Origin: an uncultured Granulosicoccus sp.
GTDB taxonomy: Bacteria; Pseudomonadota; Gammaproteobacteria; Granulosicoccales; Granulosicoccaceae
Reading direction: 5' to 3'
NCBI GenBank assembly: GCA_947492525.1
Contig: CANLNQ010000012.1
Location: forward strand, 146,876 to 210,875
Length of the DNA: 64,000 nucleotides
Shown here piece after piece: positions 54,538 to 63,612 of this stretch. The first letter of the stretch is position 1, and each line of letters starts with the position of its first letter. The translations under genes and the position numbers were made by a program. Under the pieces are notes generated by a model. It saw only the letters and a list, made by a program, of their open reading frames with translations. It searched no databases and was not told the DNA's origin.

Positions 54538-55478
54538 GTGAATCACTCCCCGTCATCGATGTTGCCGCCCTGACATCGTCCCGTTCGGCAGAACGGGCGG
54601 CGGTGGGGCAGGCCTTGCGCGCGGCCTGCCTGGAACACGGCTTTTTCTATTGCAGCGGTCATGGTGTTCCGCAGTGTCTGATCGACGCTGCGCTGGCAGA
54701 GACACGCTCCCTGTTTGCCTTGCCGGATGAGGTCAAGGCCACTCTCGACAAGTCGCACAGTGCAGCCAATCGCGGTTATGAGGCGCTTGGTGGTCAGACG
54801 CTCGAGCCGGGGTCCCTGCCCGATCGCAAGGAGGGCTACTACATTGGTGAGGATCTCAGCGCGGACAATCCCCGGGTTCTCGCGGGGGTGTTCAACGCCG
54901 GAGCGAATGTATGGCCGCAGGACCTGCCCGCCTTTCGGCCGGTGATGATGGCCTACTTTGCCGCACTGACGGTGGTCTCGGAGCGGCTGATGCGCGGTCT
55001 TGCCCTGTCACTGGATCTGCCGGAGGATCACTTCACTGCCTTCACGACCGATCCGGCAGCGACGCTGCGGCTGTTGCATTATCCACCGGCACGGCCTGAC
55101 GTGCCAGACGAGCAAGGTGCGGGTGCGCACACGGATTTCGGGGGTTTGACGATTCTGTTGCAGGACGAGGTGGGTGGTTTGCAGGTCAAGGGCTCGCAAG
55201 GCTGGATAGAGGCGCCGCCCATACCGGGCAGCTATGTGGTGAATCTTGGCGATATGATTGCCCGGTGGACCAACGAGCGTTATCGCTCGACCTTGCATCG
55301 CGTGGTCAATCGTTCGGGGCGAGAACGCTACTCCATTCCGTTTTTCTACAGTGGCAATCCGGATCATGAGGTGCGCTGTATCCCCACCTGTCTGCAGCCC
55401 GGGGAGTCACCGAAGTACGAGCCGATTCGTGTGCAGGAGCATATGCGTGCGATGTACCGGCGTACCTATGTCACGTAG
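54534..55478 (+). CDS. 2-oxoglutarate/Fe(II) dioxygenase, isopenicillin-N-synthase family (2)
   Basis: 314 residues. Iron ligands His199, Asp201 (GAHTDFGGLT) and His255 (STLHRVVNR). The 2-oxoglutarate Arg lies in RYSIPFF. N-terminal EHGFFYCSGHGVP is typical. It is a diverged paralogue of the preceding gene, which suggests two successive oxidations or two substrates. Translationally coupled (4-bp overlap). Confidence 0.92.
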   Translation: MSESLPVIDVAALTSSRSAERAAVGQALRAACLEHGFFYCSGHGVPQCLIDAALAETRSLFALPDEVKATLDKSHSAANRGYEALGGQTLEPGSLPDRKEGYYIGEDLSADNPRVLAGVFNAGANVWPQDLPAFRPVMMAYFAALTVVSERLMRGLALSLDLPEDHFTAFTTDPAATLRLLHYPPARPDVPDEQGAGAHTDFGGLTILLQDEVGGLQVKGSQGWIEAPPIPGSYVVNLGDMIARWTNERYRSTLHRVVNRSGRERYSIPFFYSGNPDHEVRCIPTCLQPGESPKYEPIRVQEHMRAMYRRTYVT

Positions 55479-55553
55479 AGCCGGTGAGTTGTCCCTGTCG
55501 AAGCCTGCGTCACTGAGGACCAGGCCTCGTTGTGGCAATGAGCGCAGCCTGCC

Positions 55554-56285
55554 ATGACGCTGATACTCATTCATGGCGCCTGGGCCGGTGCCTGGGTGTG
55601 GGATGCACTTGCCACCGAGTTGGAGGCCTGCGGGCATCGGGTGATCTGTCTGGATCTGCCGGGTGATGGCACACACTCGATACCGCCTGAGGCAACCACG
55701 ACAGCAGACTTGCATGATGCCTTGAGTACGGCAATCGACAGTGTCGATGGGCCTGTGGTACTGGTGGGGCATTCGGGAGGCGGCATGCTGGTCACCGCAG
55801 GCGCCGAGCGGTTTCCGGAGCGGGTGTCACACGGTATCTGGATTGCCGGCATGCTGATTCCCGATGGCCGCAGTTTTGATGACATCCAGACAGCGATAGC
55901 AGGGCCCGGCGAGACCTTCGGTGTAACCGCGCAGGTGCAGAGCTCCGACTGCGGTCGCTACAGCGTGGTTCCACGACAAGCGGCGATCGACTACTTTCTG
56001 CAGGATGCAAGCCCCGAGCAACAACAGTACGCGGCAGATCGTTTCACGGCACAGCCCGCCGCCGGGCGTCGCCTGCTCACACCGACCACGGCGGCCTTCG
56101 AGAAGCTTCCCAAGCTGTATGTTCTGACCACGGAAGATCGATCGGTCATCCCGGCAGCGCAGCGTGCAATGGCGGGCAGCACGAGCCAGGTGTGCGTGGC
56201 AGAGATCGAGACAGGGCATGTGCCGCAGTTGATCTGTCCGGATGTTCTGGCCGGCTTGATTGACCGTTGGCTGGCTGCCTCTTAG
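55554..56285 (+). CDS. alpha/beta-hydrolase, esterase-like
   Basis: 243 residues of the small alpha/beta-hydrolase group that includes plant methyl esterases. It starts TLILIHGAWAGAWVWDAL, with the nucleophile in GHSGGGM, Asp in TTEDRSV and His in ETGHVPQL, so the triad is complete. It could open an ester or lactam made by the upstream enzymes. 75 bp after the second dioxygenase. Its stop overlaps the convergent MFS gene by 4 bp. Confidence 0.85.
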   Translation: MTLILIHGAWAGAWVWDALATELEACGHRVICLDLPGDGTHSIPPEATTTADLHDALSTAIDSVDGPVVLVGHSGGGMLVTAGAERFPERVSHGIWIAGMLIPDGRSFDDIQTAIAGPGETFGVTAQVQSSDCGRYSVVPRQAAIDYFLQDASPEQQQYAADRFTAQPAAGRRLLTPTTAAFEKLPKLYVLTTEDRSVIPAAQRAMAGSTSQVCVAEIETGHVPQLICPDVLAGLIDRWLAAS

Positions 56286-57460
56286 CCCGGCGGTGCATCG
56301 CGGGCGCTCAGGTACACCAGCAGTGCCAGCAGCAGAAGTAGCGCGTAGCTACCGAACAGCAATTGATAGGTGTAGGGCGAGCTGGTATCGGCTTGCGTGG
56401 CCACCAGCTGGCCGGTGACGAACTGCATGACACCGGCGCCGAAGATCGAACAGAAATTGATCAGGGTGACACCGCGCCCGACCAGTTGCGCTGGAAGAAA
56501 CGCGCGCCCGTGTGCCATCACCACGCCGTAGCTGGTACCGGCCGCACCGATGATGATGAACAGGAAGGTGGCCATGGCGATGCCGGGAACGGGCTGCACC
56601 ACGAAGACCAGCAGCGCCAGCAGCACCAGGAGGTTGCCACCGAAGACCACCCATTTGCGGGTATTGAGCAATTTGTCCAGCGGGCCGTAGATCAGGTTGC
56701 CAACGATCATGGCAATGGCCATCCACAGCGTGACCTGGCCGATCAGCAACCCATCGGCGCTGAACAGGTCAGACAGATAGGGTCCGGCCCAGAGTCCGCG
56801 AATTCCTGCCACCGGGGCATAGCACAGCAGGGTCATGATCATGATGGGCCACAGAATGGGCGTTTTCAGCAGGGTCAGATAGCCGTTCAGACCCGCGTTG
56901 CCGGGCGCATCCACTTCGGGATCATCCACCAGCAGCAGGACGGCGGCCGCGATCAACAGAGACAGGGCACCCAGTGCGGCCATGACGGTGCGCCAGCCAA
57001 AGGCGTCTGCTGCGGAGGCCAGGGGGCTGCTGCCCACCACATTGCCCAGATTGCCGAAGGCCACCAGCCAGGAGGTCATGACGGCAAATTGCCGACCATC
57101 GAACTTCTGCGCGAAGATGAACAGTGAGGCCATGAGCACCGGCGAACAGCCGATGCCGATGAAGGTCATCGCGACCACGATGGCCTCGGGGGATTGGGCC
57201 GTGGCGAAGATGAAGGCGCCACCACCACCGGCCAGCCCGAAGATCAGAGCGGCAGTGCGCCGCGGCCCGTAACGATCCAGGCCGATACCGACCGCGAATT
57301 GCATCAGGCCAAAGCTGATGAACCACAGACCCGAAGCCAGCGACAGATCAGCCTTGTCGGCACCCAGCTCGGCACTGAGTTGCGGCGTCAGTACGGCGAG
57401 AAAGGAGCGGTAGAATTGCGACAGAACGTAGGCAACTGCCAGTGCGACAAGTCCGGACAT
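56282..57460 (-). CDS. major facilitator superfamily transporter
   Basis: About 392 residues from ATG 57460. GTG 57472 is an alternative. About twelve membrane segments. The motif A-like GIGLDRYGPRRTAAL lies between TM2 and TM3. It starts with YVLSQFYRSFLAVLTPQLSAELG, resembling the nitrate/nitrite or oxalate/formate side of the MFS, but no substrate can be named. It is convergent with the catabolic cluster and may serve it. Confidence 0.87.
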   Translation of the reverse strand: MSGLVALAVAYVLSQFYRSFLAVLTPQLSAELGADKADLSLASGLWFISFGLMQFAVGIGLDRYGPRRTAALIFGLAGGGGAFIFATAQSPEAIVVAMTFIGIGCSPVLMASLFIFAQKFDGRQFAVMTSWLVAFGNLGNVVGSSPLASAADAFGWRTVMAALGALSLLIAAAVLLLVDDPEVDAPGNAGLNGYLTLLKTPILWPIMIMTLLCYAPVAGIRGLWAGPYLSDLFSADGLLIGQVTLWMAIAMIVGNLIYGPLDKLLNTRKWVVFGGNLLVLLALLVFVVQPVPGIAMATFLFIIIGAAGTSYGVVMAHGRAFLPAQLVGRGVTLINFCSIFGAGVMQFVTGQLVATQADTSSPYTYQLLFGSYALLLLLALLVYLSARDAPPG

Positions 57461-57541
57461 CGAAACCAGCACTACCGTGGTGCAAAAAGGGCGGTTAGTG
57501 TAAGCGAGTCTCCAGCCTCGGGGGAAGCCCTGACACCGTGA

Positions 57542-58564
57542 TCAGTCGACCAGGCACTGCCACAATTGCGTTTCCCAATCCGGGTCGATGCGCTGGCTGA
57601 TGATTTCGATGCGGCTTTCATCGCAGGCGTGCAAGACGATCTCGCTCAGCGCATCAGCGGCCAGGTTGTAGCCGAACGCCCCCTTGTCAGTCAGGAACAC
57701 GGCCTTGACACGCTCGGCATCGAGACCGCTCAGGAAGCTGAACAGACGATCATGGTGGAAGAGCTTGCCTGGCGAAAAACGCCAACCGACACTGCGATGC
57801 CCCTCGCCGGTGTTTTCGGCCTTGAGATAGCCACAGGCCGGTAGCGGTGCATCATCTGCCAATACCGGTGGCTCGTGTTTCGAGTGGTGGTGATGGGAAT
57901 GAGCCGACTGCTCAGGGTCCAGCACCGGTGGCGCGTCGGCTTCCTGATCCAGCAGGGACAGTGGCAGGTGACCTTGCGTGGTCAGCAGAACCCTGGCCCG
58001 GGCGCGGCCATGTCTTTGTACATAGGCGCGCAGTCTTTGTGAGTCTTCCGGCTGATACAGATCGCTCTTGTTGCCGATGACGCAATCGGCTATTGCGATC
58101 TGCTGATTGAAGGTGTCGTTTTCCGTGTAGCGTGGATCGGAGAGATGACGGGCATCCACCAGTGTCAGCACCTGGCGAACATCCAGCACCTCGCGATACA
58201 GCGTCGACAGGACCTGCAGCACCTCTTCCGGGTGGCCGAGTCCGGTGCGTTCGATCAGCAGGCGATCCGGTCTGGCGCGAATCAGCAGATGATTGAGACC
58301 CACCTGCATGGGCAGGCCGGCGGCGCAGCACATGCAGCCACCCGGCACTTCTCGAACATGAATCCCGTTCTCTTCGCTGTGTTGGCCCTGCACCAGAGCA
58401 CCGTCCACACCGATCTCACCAAACTCGTTGATGAGCACCGCCCAGCTCTGCCCAGCGGGTTTGTGTCTGAGCAGTTCGGTGATGGCCGTGGTCTTGCCCA
58501 CGCCGAGAAAGCCCGTGATGATGGTGGTGGGGATGTTCTTCAGCGGAGCCGCCATACGTGTCAT
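57542..58564 (-). CDS. COG0523/CobW-family metal GTPase
   Basis: 340 residues. Walker A GFLGVGKTT at 18-26, INEFGEIGVD, the CxCC metal motif Cys77-Met-Cys-Cys80, and GNKSDL. A His-rich stretch (HSHHHHSKHE) at about 220-230 is typical of zinc-handling members (ZigA/YeiR-type). The C-terminal domain is present (FSFLSGL, AVFLTDKG). It is probably a zinc metallochaperone used under zinc limitation. It lies 37 bp after znuA on the same strand, which supports zinc. Confidence 0.9.
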   Translation of the reverse strand: MTRMAAPLKNIPTTIITGFLGVGKTTAITELLRHKPAGQSWAVLINEFGEIGVDGALVQGQHSEENGIHVREVPGGCMCCAAGLPMQVGLNHLLIRARPDRLLIERTGLGHPEEVLQVLSTLYREVLDVRQVLTLVDARHLSDPRYTENDTFNQQIAIADCVIGNKSDLYQPEDSQRLRAYVQRHGRARARVLLTTQGHLPLSLLDQEADAPPVLDPEQSAHSHHHHSKHEPPVLADDAPLPACGYLKAENTGEGHRSVGWRFSPGKLFHHDRLFSFLSGLDAERVKAVFLTDKGAFGYNLAADALSEIVLHACDESRIEIISQRIDPDWETQLWQCLVD

Positions 58565-58601
58565 CGCTCATGAGCCAGTGGTGGCAGAGAGCGTACTGCG
58601 T

Positions 58602-59699
58602 TCACACGCAATCGGCCAGTGCCGTGGCAAGGCCACGCAGCAGGGCGGGATACAGCTCTGGCCCACTGTCCAGACCGAAGCCCAGCGGGTCGATCTCGCT
58701 CGATTGCGCATCGGTGCCATCAAGGACCGTTGCCACCACACCGGGATTGAACTGAGGCTCTGCCAATACGCAGGAGACATTGGCCTGCCTGACGCGATCC
58801 TGAATCTGCTGAATGCGCGCCGGGCCCGGTTTGGAGGCATCGCCCAGTGCGATGGCGCCGGATGCCGGAAAATCAAAGGCATTCTCGAAATACTGGTAGG
58901 CATCGTGGAAAACGATGAAGCTGCGACCTTTGGCACCCGCCAGAATCGATGCTACCTCCTCCCTCGCTGATTGAATCTCGACCTTGCCCGACTCGGCATT
59001 GGCGGCATAGATGGCCGCGTTGTCCGGATCGACGCTGGACAATTCTTCGGCAATGGCATCGAGCCAGATCAGAGCATTGGCGGGGTCGAGCCAGGCATGG
59101 GGGTCGCGTTCGTCGTGAGCACTGTCTGCGTGTTGGTCGTGGTGCTGGTTGTCTTTGTGTGCTTTTGTGGGCGTTTCTGCGTGTGCTTCGTTGTTCGTTT
59201 CGTTGTTCGCTTCGTCGTGAGCTTTTTCGTGCGATTCGTTGCTTGATTCGTCGCTCGCTTCCTTGGGCGCGTCGTTGTGTTCCTCACCGTGATCTGCGTC
59301 GTGCGTGTCGTCGTGGTCCTCGTCATGGTGATGAGCCTCGAACAGCGCGTTTTCGCGTCTTTGCAGAATCGTGTTGCCGGGAATCTCCAGCATTTCCACA
59401 TGCCTGGCGTCGGGAGACAGTGTGTCGATGGTTTCGGCCAGCCACGGTGTTAATGCAGGGCTGATCCAGAAGACGATATCGGCCTCTTGCAGGGCCCGGG
59501 CTTCCGATGGACGCATTGAATAGCCGTGGGGTGATGCGCCCTGAGAGACGACCAGTTTCGGCTCACCCAGTGAGCCCATTACCTGAGCAACCAGGGAATG
59601 CACCGGGGCAATATCCGTGGCTACATGGGGTACAGCGGCGTGGCTGGCAGCGGAGGCGGCGAGCAATGCCAGCGCCAGAGGCAAGACGTTCTTGATCAT
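58602..59699 (-). CDS. znuA: zinc-binding periplasmic protein ZnuA
   Basis: 365 residues with a signal peptide (cleavage about residue 21). Cluster A-I binding protein: zinc ligands His58 (SPHGYSM), His201 (DPHAWLD) and a third His in IVFHDAYQY. The His/Asp/Glu/Asn-rich loop at about 122-199 is roughly twice as long as in E. coli and contains repeated Asn-Glu and Ala-His stretches. No znuB or znuC is nearby, so its transporter is elsewhere or absent from the window. A Zur-like box lies upstream. Confidence 0.92.
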   Translation of the reverse strand: MIKNVLPLALALLAASAASHAAVPHVATDIAPVHSLVAQVMGSLGEPKLVVSQGASPHGYSMRPSEARALQEADIVFWISPALTPWLAETIDTLSPDARHVEMLEIPGNTILQRRENALFEAHHHDEDHDDTHDADHGEEHNDAPKEASDESSNESHEKAHDEANNETNNEAHAETPTKAHKDNQHHDQHADSAHDERDPHAWLDPANALIWLDAIAEELSSVDPDNAAIYAANAESGKVEIQSAREEVASILAGAKGRSFIVFHDAYQYFENAFDFPASGAIALGDASKPGPARIQQIQDRVRQANVSCVLAEPQFNPGVVATVLDGTDAQSSEIDPLGFGLDSGPELYPALLRGLATALADCV

Positions 59700-59744
59700 C
59701 GGTCTGTCTGCAATCGTCCATCGGGAAGTCGTGCAGCATACAGT

Positions 59745-59762
59745 GAATGTTATAACGTATCA
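59745..59762 (-). promoter_or_regulatory. candidate Zur box upstream of znuA
   Basis: GAATGTTATAACGTATCA centres on the perfect palindrome GTTATAAC (59749-59756), like the core of gammaproteobacterial Zur sites. It is about 50 bp before the znuA start and could repress znuA and the GTPase gene when zinc is plentiful. The outer half-sites are not fully symmetric. Confidence 0.6.
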
Positions 59763-60516
59763 ATATCGGTTCGCGGATGTGATCGCACGGCTATGTTGAG
59801 CGCGCTTCATCATGTGGGTGGCGGGGCGTGTATTTGGATGGGTGCTGGTATGGGTGCAGATATGAATGCAGGTATAAGCGCTGACAGGAGTGCTGATAGG
59901 AGTGCTGATATGGTCACTGCGATGAGTACGGCTGCCTGCGCGGATGAATACACAAGGGCACACAAGTCAGCTGGCGTATTGCCCACAGCGAGCACGAATA
60001 ACCGAGCAGTCAGTCATCGGTCAGGGCCGGTCGATGAATATGTTTACTATTTACGCTGAAAATATTGCAGTGCAATAAAAATATCAGTATCGAGATATAA
60101 ACGAGAATTGTGTTCTGCTTCTCCACATGAATATCGCAAGGATTGTGCAAAGAGACTGTTTTATCGTTATCAGATAGGTGTTTAGCGATATTTCGAGAAG
60201 TTTCATGGATATATGGACAGCTTTCCGACTCGTTATGATATCCGTATGTTCATGAATCGCGCCGTCGGATTGCGTGGTTTTTACAAATTTGTGCCGTAGA
60301 ATCCGCTCCAGCAACAAATTGTGTTGCAGCGCATTATCAACGGTATTACTTCGATCAAATCCATTCAATAGTTGTAGACCGCTCGTCGCGAGAGGATTTT
60401 CAAGGCGTGGGGTTTTCGAAAATTACATCAATAGGTGACGTTCATTATCAGGTGGCCCCAGAAGGAGTCTTCCCCTGACGACGAGCATCATCGTATGAGA
60501 GTTCAGAAGACACACC
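59763..60516. other. long AT-rich non-coding region before the GH16 gene
   Basis: About 750 bp. The first 300 bp carry short direct repeats (GGAGTGCTGATA twice, near 59887-59912). The rest is markedly AT-rich (for example 60060-60400), unlike neighbouring DNA. Short open frames here look unlike proteins. It may be a long 5' leader or hold regulator sites for the GH16 gene. Confidence 0.6.
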
Positions 60517-61593
60517 ATGATCAGCAAGAATTTCGCGAAGAAGTCCCTTTTATCGATAGCCATGACGGGACTGATGTCACCCTTGGTCTTCGCTCAGGAT
60601 GTGTCAGTGGACACCCTTGTCGGTGATGTGGATGCCGCCAGTGTAGAGAGTCTGATCGACCCGGCCACGTATGATTATCCGGAAGCCACACAGATCAGCG
60701 GTTATGAACTGGTTTTCAGCGATGAATTCAACGGCACGGCATTGAACCCCTACCGCTGGAATTCACAGCTTCGCTGGGACGGTGAATTCAACGGAGAACG
60801 CTTCGAGTATCGCGTCATCAATGGTGAAGACCAGTTCTACGTGAATGTGCTCAGCGAAGATCAGGAACACCTGGATGAAATCGTGCCGGTATACAACCCC
60901 TTCCAGTTCGATGGTTCCACACTTGCCATTCGCGCAGCCAAGAATCCCCTGCAAACCACAACCAACAAGCTCACCTGGGGCTCGCTGGATGAAATTTCTG
61001 CGCAGCAGACCTTTCTGTCGGGTGCCATTTCAACGCACGAGAAATTCAGCCAGAAATTCGGCTATTTCGAAGCACGCATCAAGATTCCCAGTGCCACCGG
61101 TACATTCCCGGCCTTCTGGTTGTTGCACGATAAACAGGCCGATGAAGGTACACAGCGTACGGAAATCGACATCATGGAAAATCTGGGTCATGCCCCCTGG
61201 TATGTCTACAATTCCTTCCACTATTTCAAGAACGTGACGTCCTCCTATTTCGGCGATGCGAATTTCATCAAGCCTGAACCCAGTGGTCAGGTTTACACCG
61301 GCACCGATTACAGTGAGGAATTCCATACCTACGCTGTGAAGTGGACTCCGGGCAGCGTGGTCTGGTACATCGATGGCGTGCAGATGAGTGAGATGCTCAA
61401 CGACGAAGCTGATTTTGAAGAACTGTATGTGATTCTGAATCTGGCAATGGGTGGCAACTGGACCAACTTTCCGGCCAATGCCGGTGGCCTCGGGCGGGAC
61501 TCCAATGATCGATTCCCCAACGCCAACGATCTGGTTGAATTCGATAATCCGGCACTCGAGATCGATTATGTGCGCTTCTACCAGGCGCAGTAA
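60517..61593 (+). CDS. secreted glycoside hydrolase family 16 protein
   Basis: 358 residues with a signal peptide (cleavage about residue 26, VFAQD). The catalytic GH16 motif is EIDIME: nucleophile Glu216, Asp218, acid/base Glu221. WNSQLRW, FGYFEARIKIPSATGTFPAFWLL and WYIDGV are typical of beta-1,3-glucanase-like (laminarinase-like) GH16 enzymes, which cut algal or plant beta-glucans. No carbohydrate-binding module. Its exact polysaccharide is not known. Single gene with a long upstream region. Confidence 0.92.
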   Translation: MISKNFAKKSLLSIAMTGLMSPLVFAQDVSVDTLVGDVDAASVESLIDPATYDYPEATQISGYELVFSDEFNGTALNPYRWNSQLRWDGEFNGERFEYRVINGEDQFYVNVLSEDQEHLDEIVPVYNPFQFDGSTLAIRAAKNPLQTTTNKLTWGSLDEISAQQTFLSGAISTHEKFSQKFGYFEARIKIPSATGTFPAFWLLHDKQADEGTQRTEIDIMENLGHAPWYVYNSFHYFKNVTSSYFGDANFIKPEPSGQVYTGTDYSEEFHTYAVKWTPGSVVWYIDGVQMSEMLNDEADFEELYVILNLAMGGNWTNFPANAGGLGRDSNDRFPNANDLVEFDNPALEIDYVRFYQAQ

Positions 61594-61612
61594 TTACCAT
61601 TCCTGATCTGTC

Positions 61613-61641
61613 TCAGGGGCCTTGAATCCACGGGCCCCTGA
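61613..61641 (+). terminator. hairpin after the GH16 gene
   Basis: TCAGGGGCC and GGCCCCTGA pair perfectly over 9 bp, with further pairing past a 2-base bulge. It starts 20 bp after the stop. No U-run. Confidence 0.55.
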
Positions 61642-61781
61642 CAGTCAGACGACGTGATTGTCGTGCTTTCGGTTCTGACTGTTCATCGAGTATTCGGTAA
61701 AGCTACTGGGTTATATCGAATGGATGTGGTTATACCGAGTGTATTTTCCCCAGTTATTCACATTCTTCCAGACCCACCGTC

Positions 61782-62264
61782 GTGAAACTCTGGCTCGTCA
61801 CTCTCCTTGCGCTTCTGTCTGTCTCTGCCTGCAGCTCTGATAATGATGATGCGCCCGCGGAGTACAGGCTACTGGACCGCAGCTGGTTGTTGGTGCGTTA
61901 TACACAGCTGAATGGCAGTGAGGTGGATCTCGTCACGGGAAGCCAGTTCCGGTTTCGAGCATCAGCCGATACCGGTGAGCTGACCGCGCAGCTCGACTGC
62001 AATCTCTCATCGGGCGGCTCCTACCAACTGGGCGATGGTTTTATCGCGCTGCAGTTCGGGCCGTTCACGGAACTGGATTGCCCAGTCAACGCCACGCAGG
62101 GGCATGCTGACCAACTGAGCTCGATAGAAAGTCTGGTTTTCCAAGAAGGCGCGCAAGACGGCAGTGATGGCAAGCTGATGGTAGAGCTGCACGAGCATGG
62201 CCTGGTGCTTACAGCGCCCAACGGCCGATGGCTTGCGTTTACCGAGTTGCTCGATCAGAACTGA
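61782..62264 (+). CDS. META-domain-like lipoprotein
   Basis: 160 residues from GTG 61782. Signal peptide with lipobox LSVSAC. The mature protein resembles META/HslJ-type domains: RSWLLVRYTQLNGSEVDLVTG, SQFRFRASADTGELTAQLDCNLSSGGSYQL, and a C-terminal LVLTAPNGRWLAF. The function of the domain is unclear. Two Cys lie in LDCN and LDCP. No ribosome site is obvious before the GTG. Confidence 0.75.
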   Translation: MKLWLVTLLALLSVSACSSDNDDAPAEYRLLDRSWLLVRYTQLNGSEVDLVTGSQFRFRASADTGELTAQLDCNLSSGGSYQLGDGFIALQFGPFTELDCPVNATQGHADQLSSIESLVFQEGAQDGSDGKLMVELHEHGLVLTAPNGRWLAFTELLDQN

Positions 62265-62291
62265 GCCGCTTGCGCCAAGACGTGTTGAAAT

Positions 62292-62320
62292 GCCGGGGCA
62301 AACGGTTGCCTTGCCCGGGC
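62292..62320. terminator. hairpin between convergent lipoprotein and MFS genes
   Basis: GCCGGGGCAA (62292-62301) pairs with TTGCCCGGGC (62311-62320) at 9 of 10 positions around a 9-base loop, in the 79-bp gap between the two stops. Probable shared terminator, but without a U-run. Confidence 0.5.
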
Positions 62321-62343
62321 AGGGGTATCGAGGCTGAACGGGA

Positions 62344-63612
62344 TCACTCCTGCGTACTACCGGCCTCTTCCTGATATGTTGTGGATAACTCCGCCCCCTG
62401 GAACGAAGAAGGTACGAAGGGTATCTGCTCCTCACTGGGAAGGGGCGCGCGTTGGCGCATTCGCCAAATGGCGAACAATACGAAAGAGGCATGGCAGCTT
62501 GCCAGCCACAGGAAGAAGCCGGCAGGCCCGAACAGGCCCAGTGCCGTTCCGGTGACGATGGGGCCGATGGCCGATCCGGCGCCCAGAATCAGCACCAGAC
62601 TGCTGCTTGCGCCAACCATCTGCTCCGGCTTCAGGTAGCTGTTGGTGTAGGCCAGCGACAGGGAATGAATGGACAGGGTGAGCCCGCCTGTCAGAAAGAT
62701 CACGATGATGGAATAGCCGCTGTCTATGGATGTGATGCCAGTGGCGGTCAATGAAGCCATGACGGCCAGGGCCGCCACGATTGCCATGACGATGCGTCGA
62801 TCAAAACGGTCTGACAGCTTGCCGATGGGCCATTGCAGGAGAGCGGCGCCAATGGTCAGCAGTGCCACGAGCAGCGCTGTATCGGGCACCGAGAAGCCAG
62901 CGCTTCGCGCATAGACCGCAGCCATGCCGAAGACCGTGCCATTGGCGAGCCCCGCGATGAACATGCCGAAGACGCCCAGAGGTGACGCCACGGCCACTTC
63001 GCGCAGGGAAATGGCGGTGTCGGATTCGACATTCGGCAAGGGGGTGGAGCGCAGCAGCAGGGGCACCACGGCCAGGGAGATGAGGATGGAGACCAGCATG
63101 TACAGTGTTGCCTCCTCACTGCTTGCCAGGTTCAGCAGCATCTGACTGGCTGCCACCCCACCAAAGGAGACCGCCATGTACAGCGCCAGAATCTGACCGC
63201 GCGTCTCCTCCGGTGCGCGATCATTCAACCAGCTTTCCGCAACCACCAGAATACCGGCGTAGCAGAAACCGGTGACACAGCGAATGATCCACCAGGCCAG
63301 TTCATCCACGAACAATGCGTGCAACAGGATGGACACGGACGCGATGGCCGACATGGCAGCAAATACCCGCACATGCCCCACCAGCCGTACCGCACTGGGC
63401 GTCCACAGGGAGCCTGCCAGCAAACCGACGAAAAAGCCCGACATGATCAGACCGATGGTGGCCGGTGCAAAACCCTCGGACTCCGCACGAATACCCAACA
63501 GACTGCCCTGCAAACCGTTTGCAACCATGAGCACCCCGATACCGAACAACAAGGTCCATACCGCGCGCAACGTGTACAGGAGCGTCGGTTCCGAGGAACG
63601 TGATGTAGGCAT
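62344..63612 (-). CDS. major facilitator superfamily transporter (2)
   Basis: 422 residues from ATG 63612, preceded by AGGAAG 9 bases upstream. An earlier start gives a Pro-rich extension of about 14 residues that is less likely. Twelve membrane segments. SWLNDRAPEETRGQILALYM is typical of the YcaD/YfcJ-like MFS group. No substrate can be named. Confidence 0.87.
   Translation of the reverse strand: MPTSRSSEPTLLYTLRAVWTLLFGIGVLMVANGLQGSLLGIRAESEGFAPATIGLIMSGFFVGLLAGSLWTPSAVRLVGHVRVFAAMSAIASVSILLHALFVDELAWWIIRCVTGFCYAGILVVAESWLNDRAPEETRGQILALYMAVSFGGVAASQMLLNLASSEEATLYMLVSILISLAVVPLLLRSTPLPNVESDTAISLREVAVASPLGVFGMFIAGLANGTVFGMAAVYARSAGFSVPDTALLVALLTIGAALLQWPIGKLSDRFDRRIVMAIVAALAVMASLTATGITSIDSGYSIIVIFLTGGLTLSIHSLSLAYTNSYLKPEQMVGASSSLVLILGAGSAIGPIVTGTALGLFGPAGFFLWLASCHASFVLFAIWRMRQRAPLPSEEQIPFVPSSFQGAELSTTYQEEAGSTQE

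Noticed and set aside
59793..60059. Short frame with Met/Ala/Asp repeats upstream of znuA
   Set aside because: Low complexity created by DNA repeats. Neither strand gives a convincing protein.
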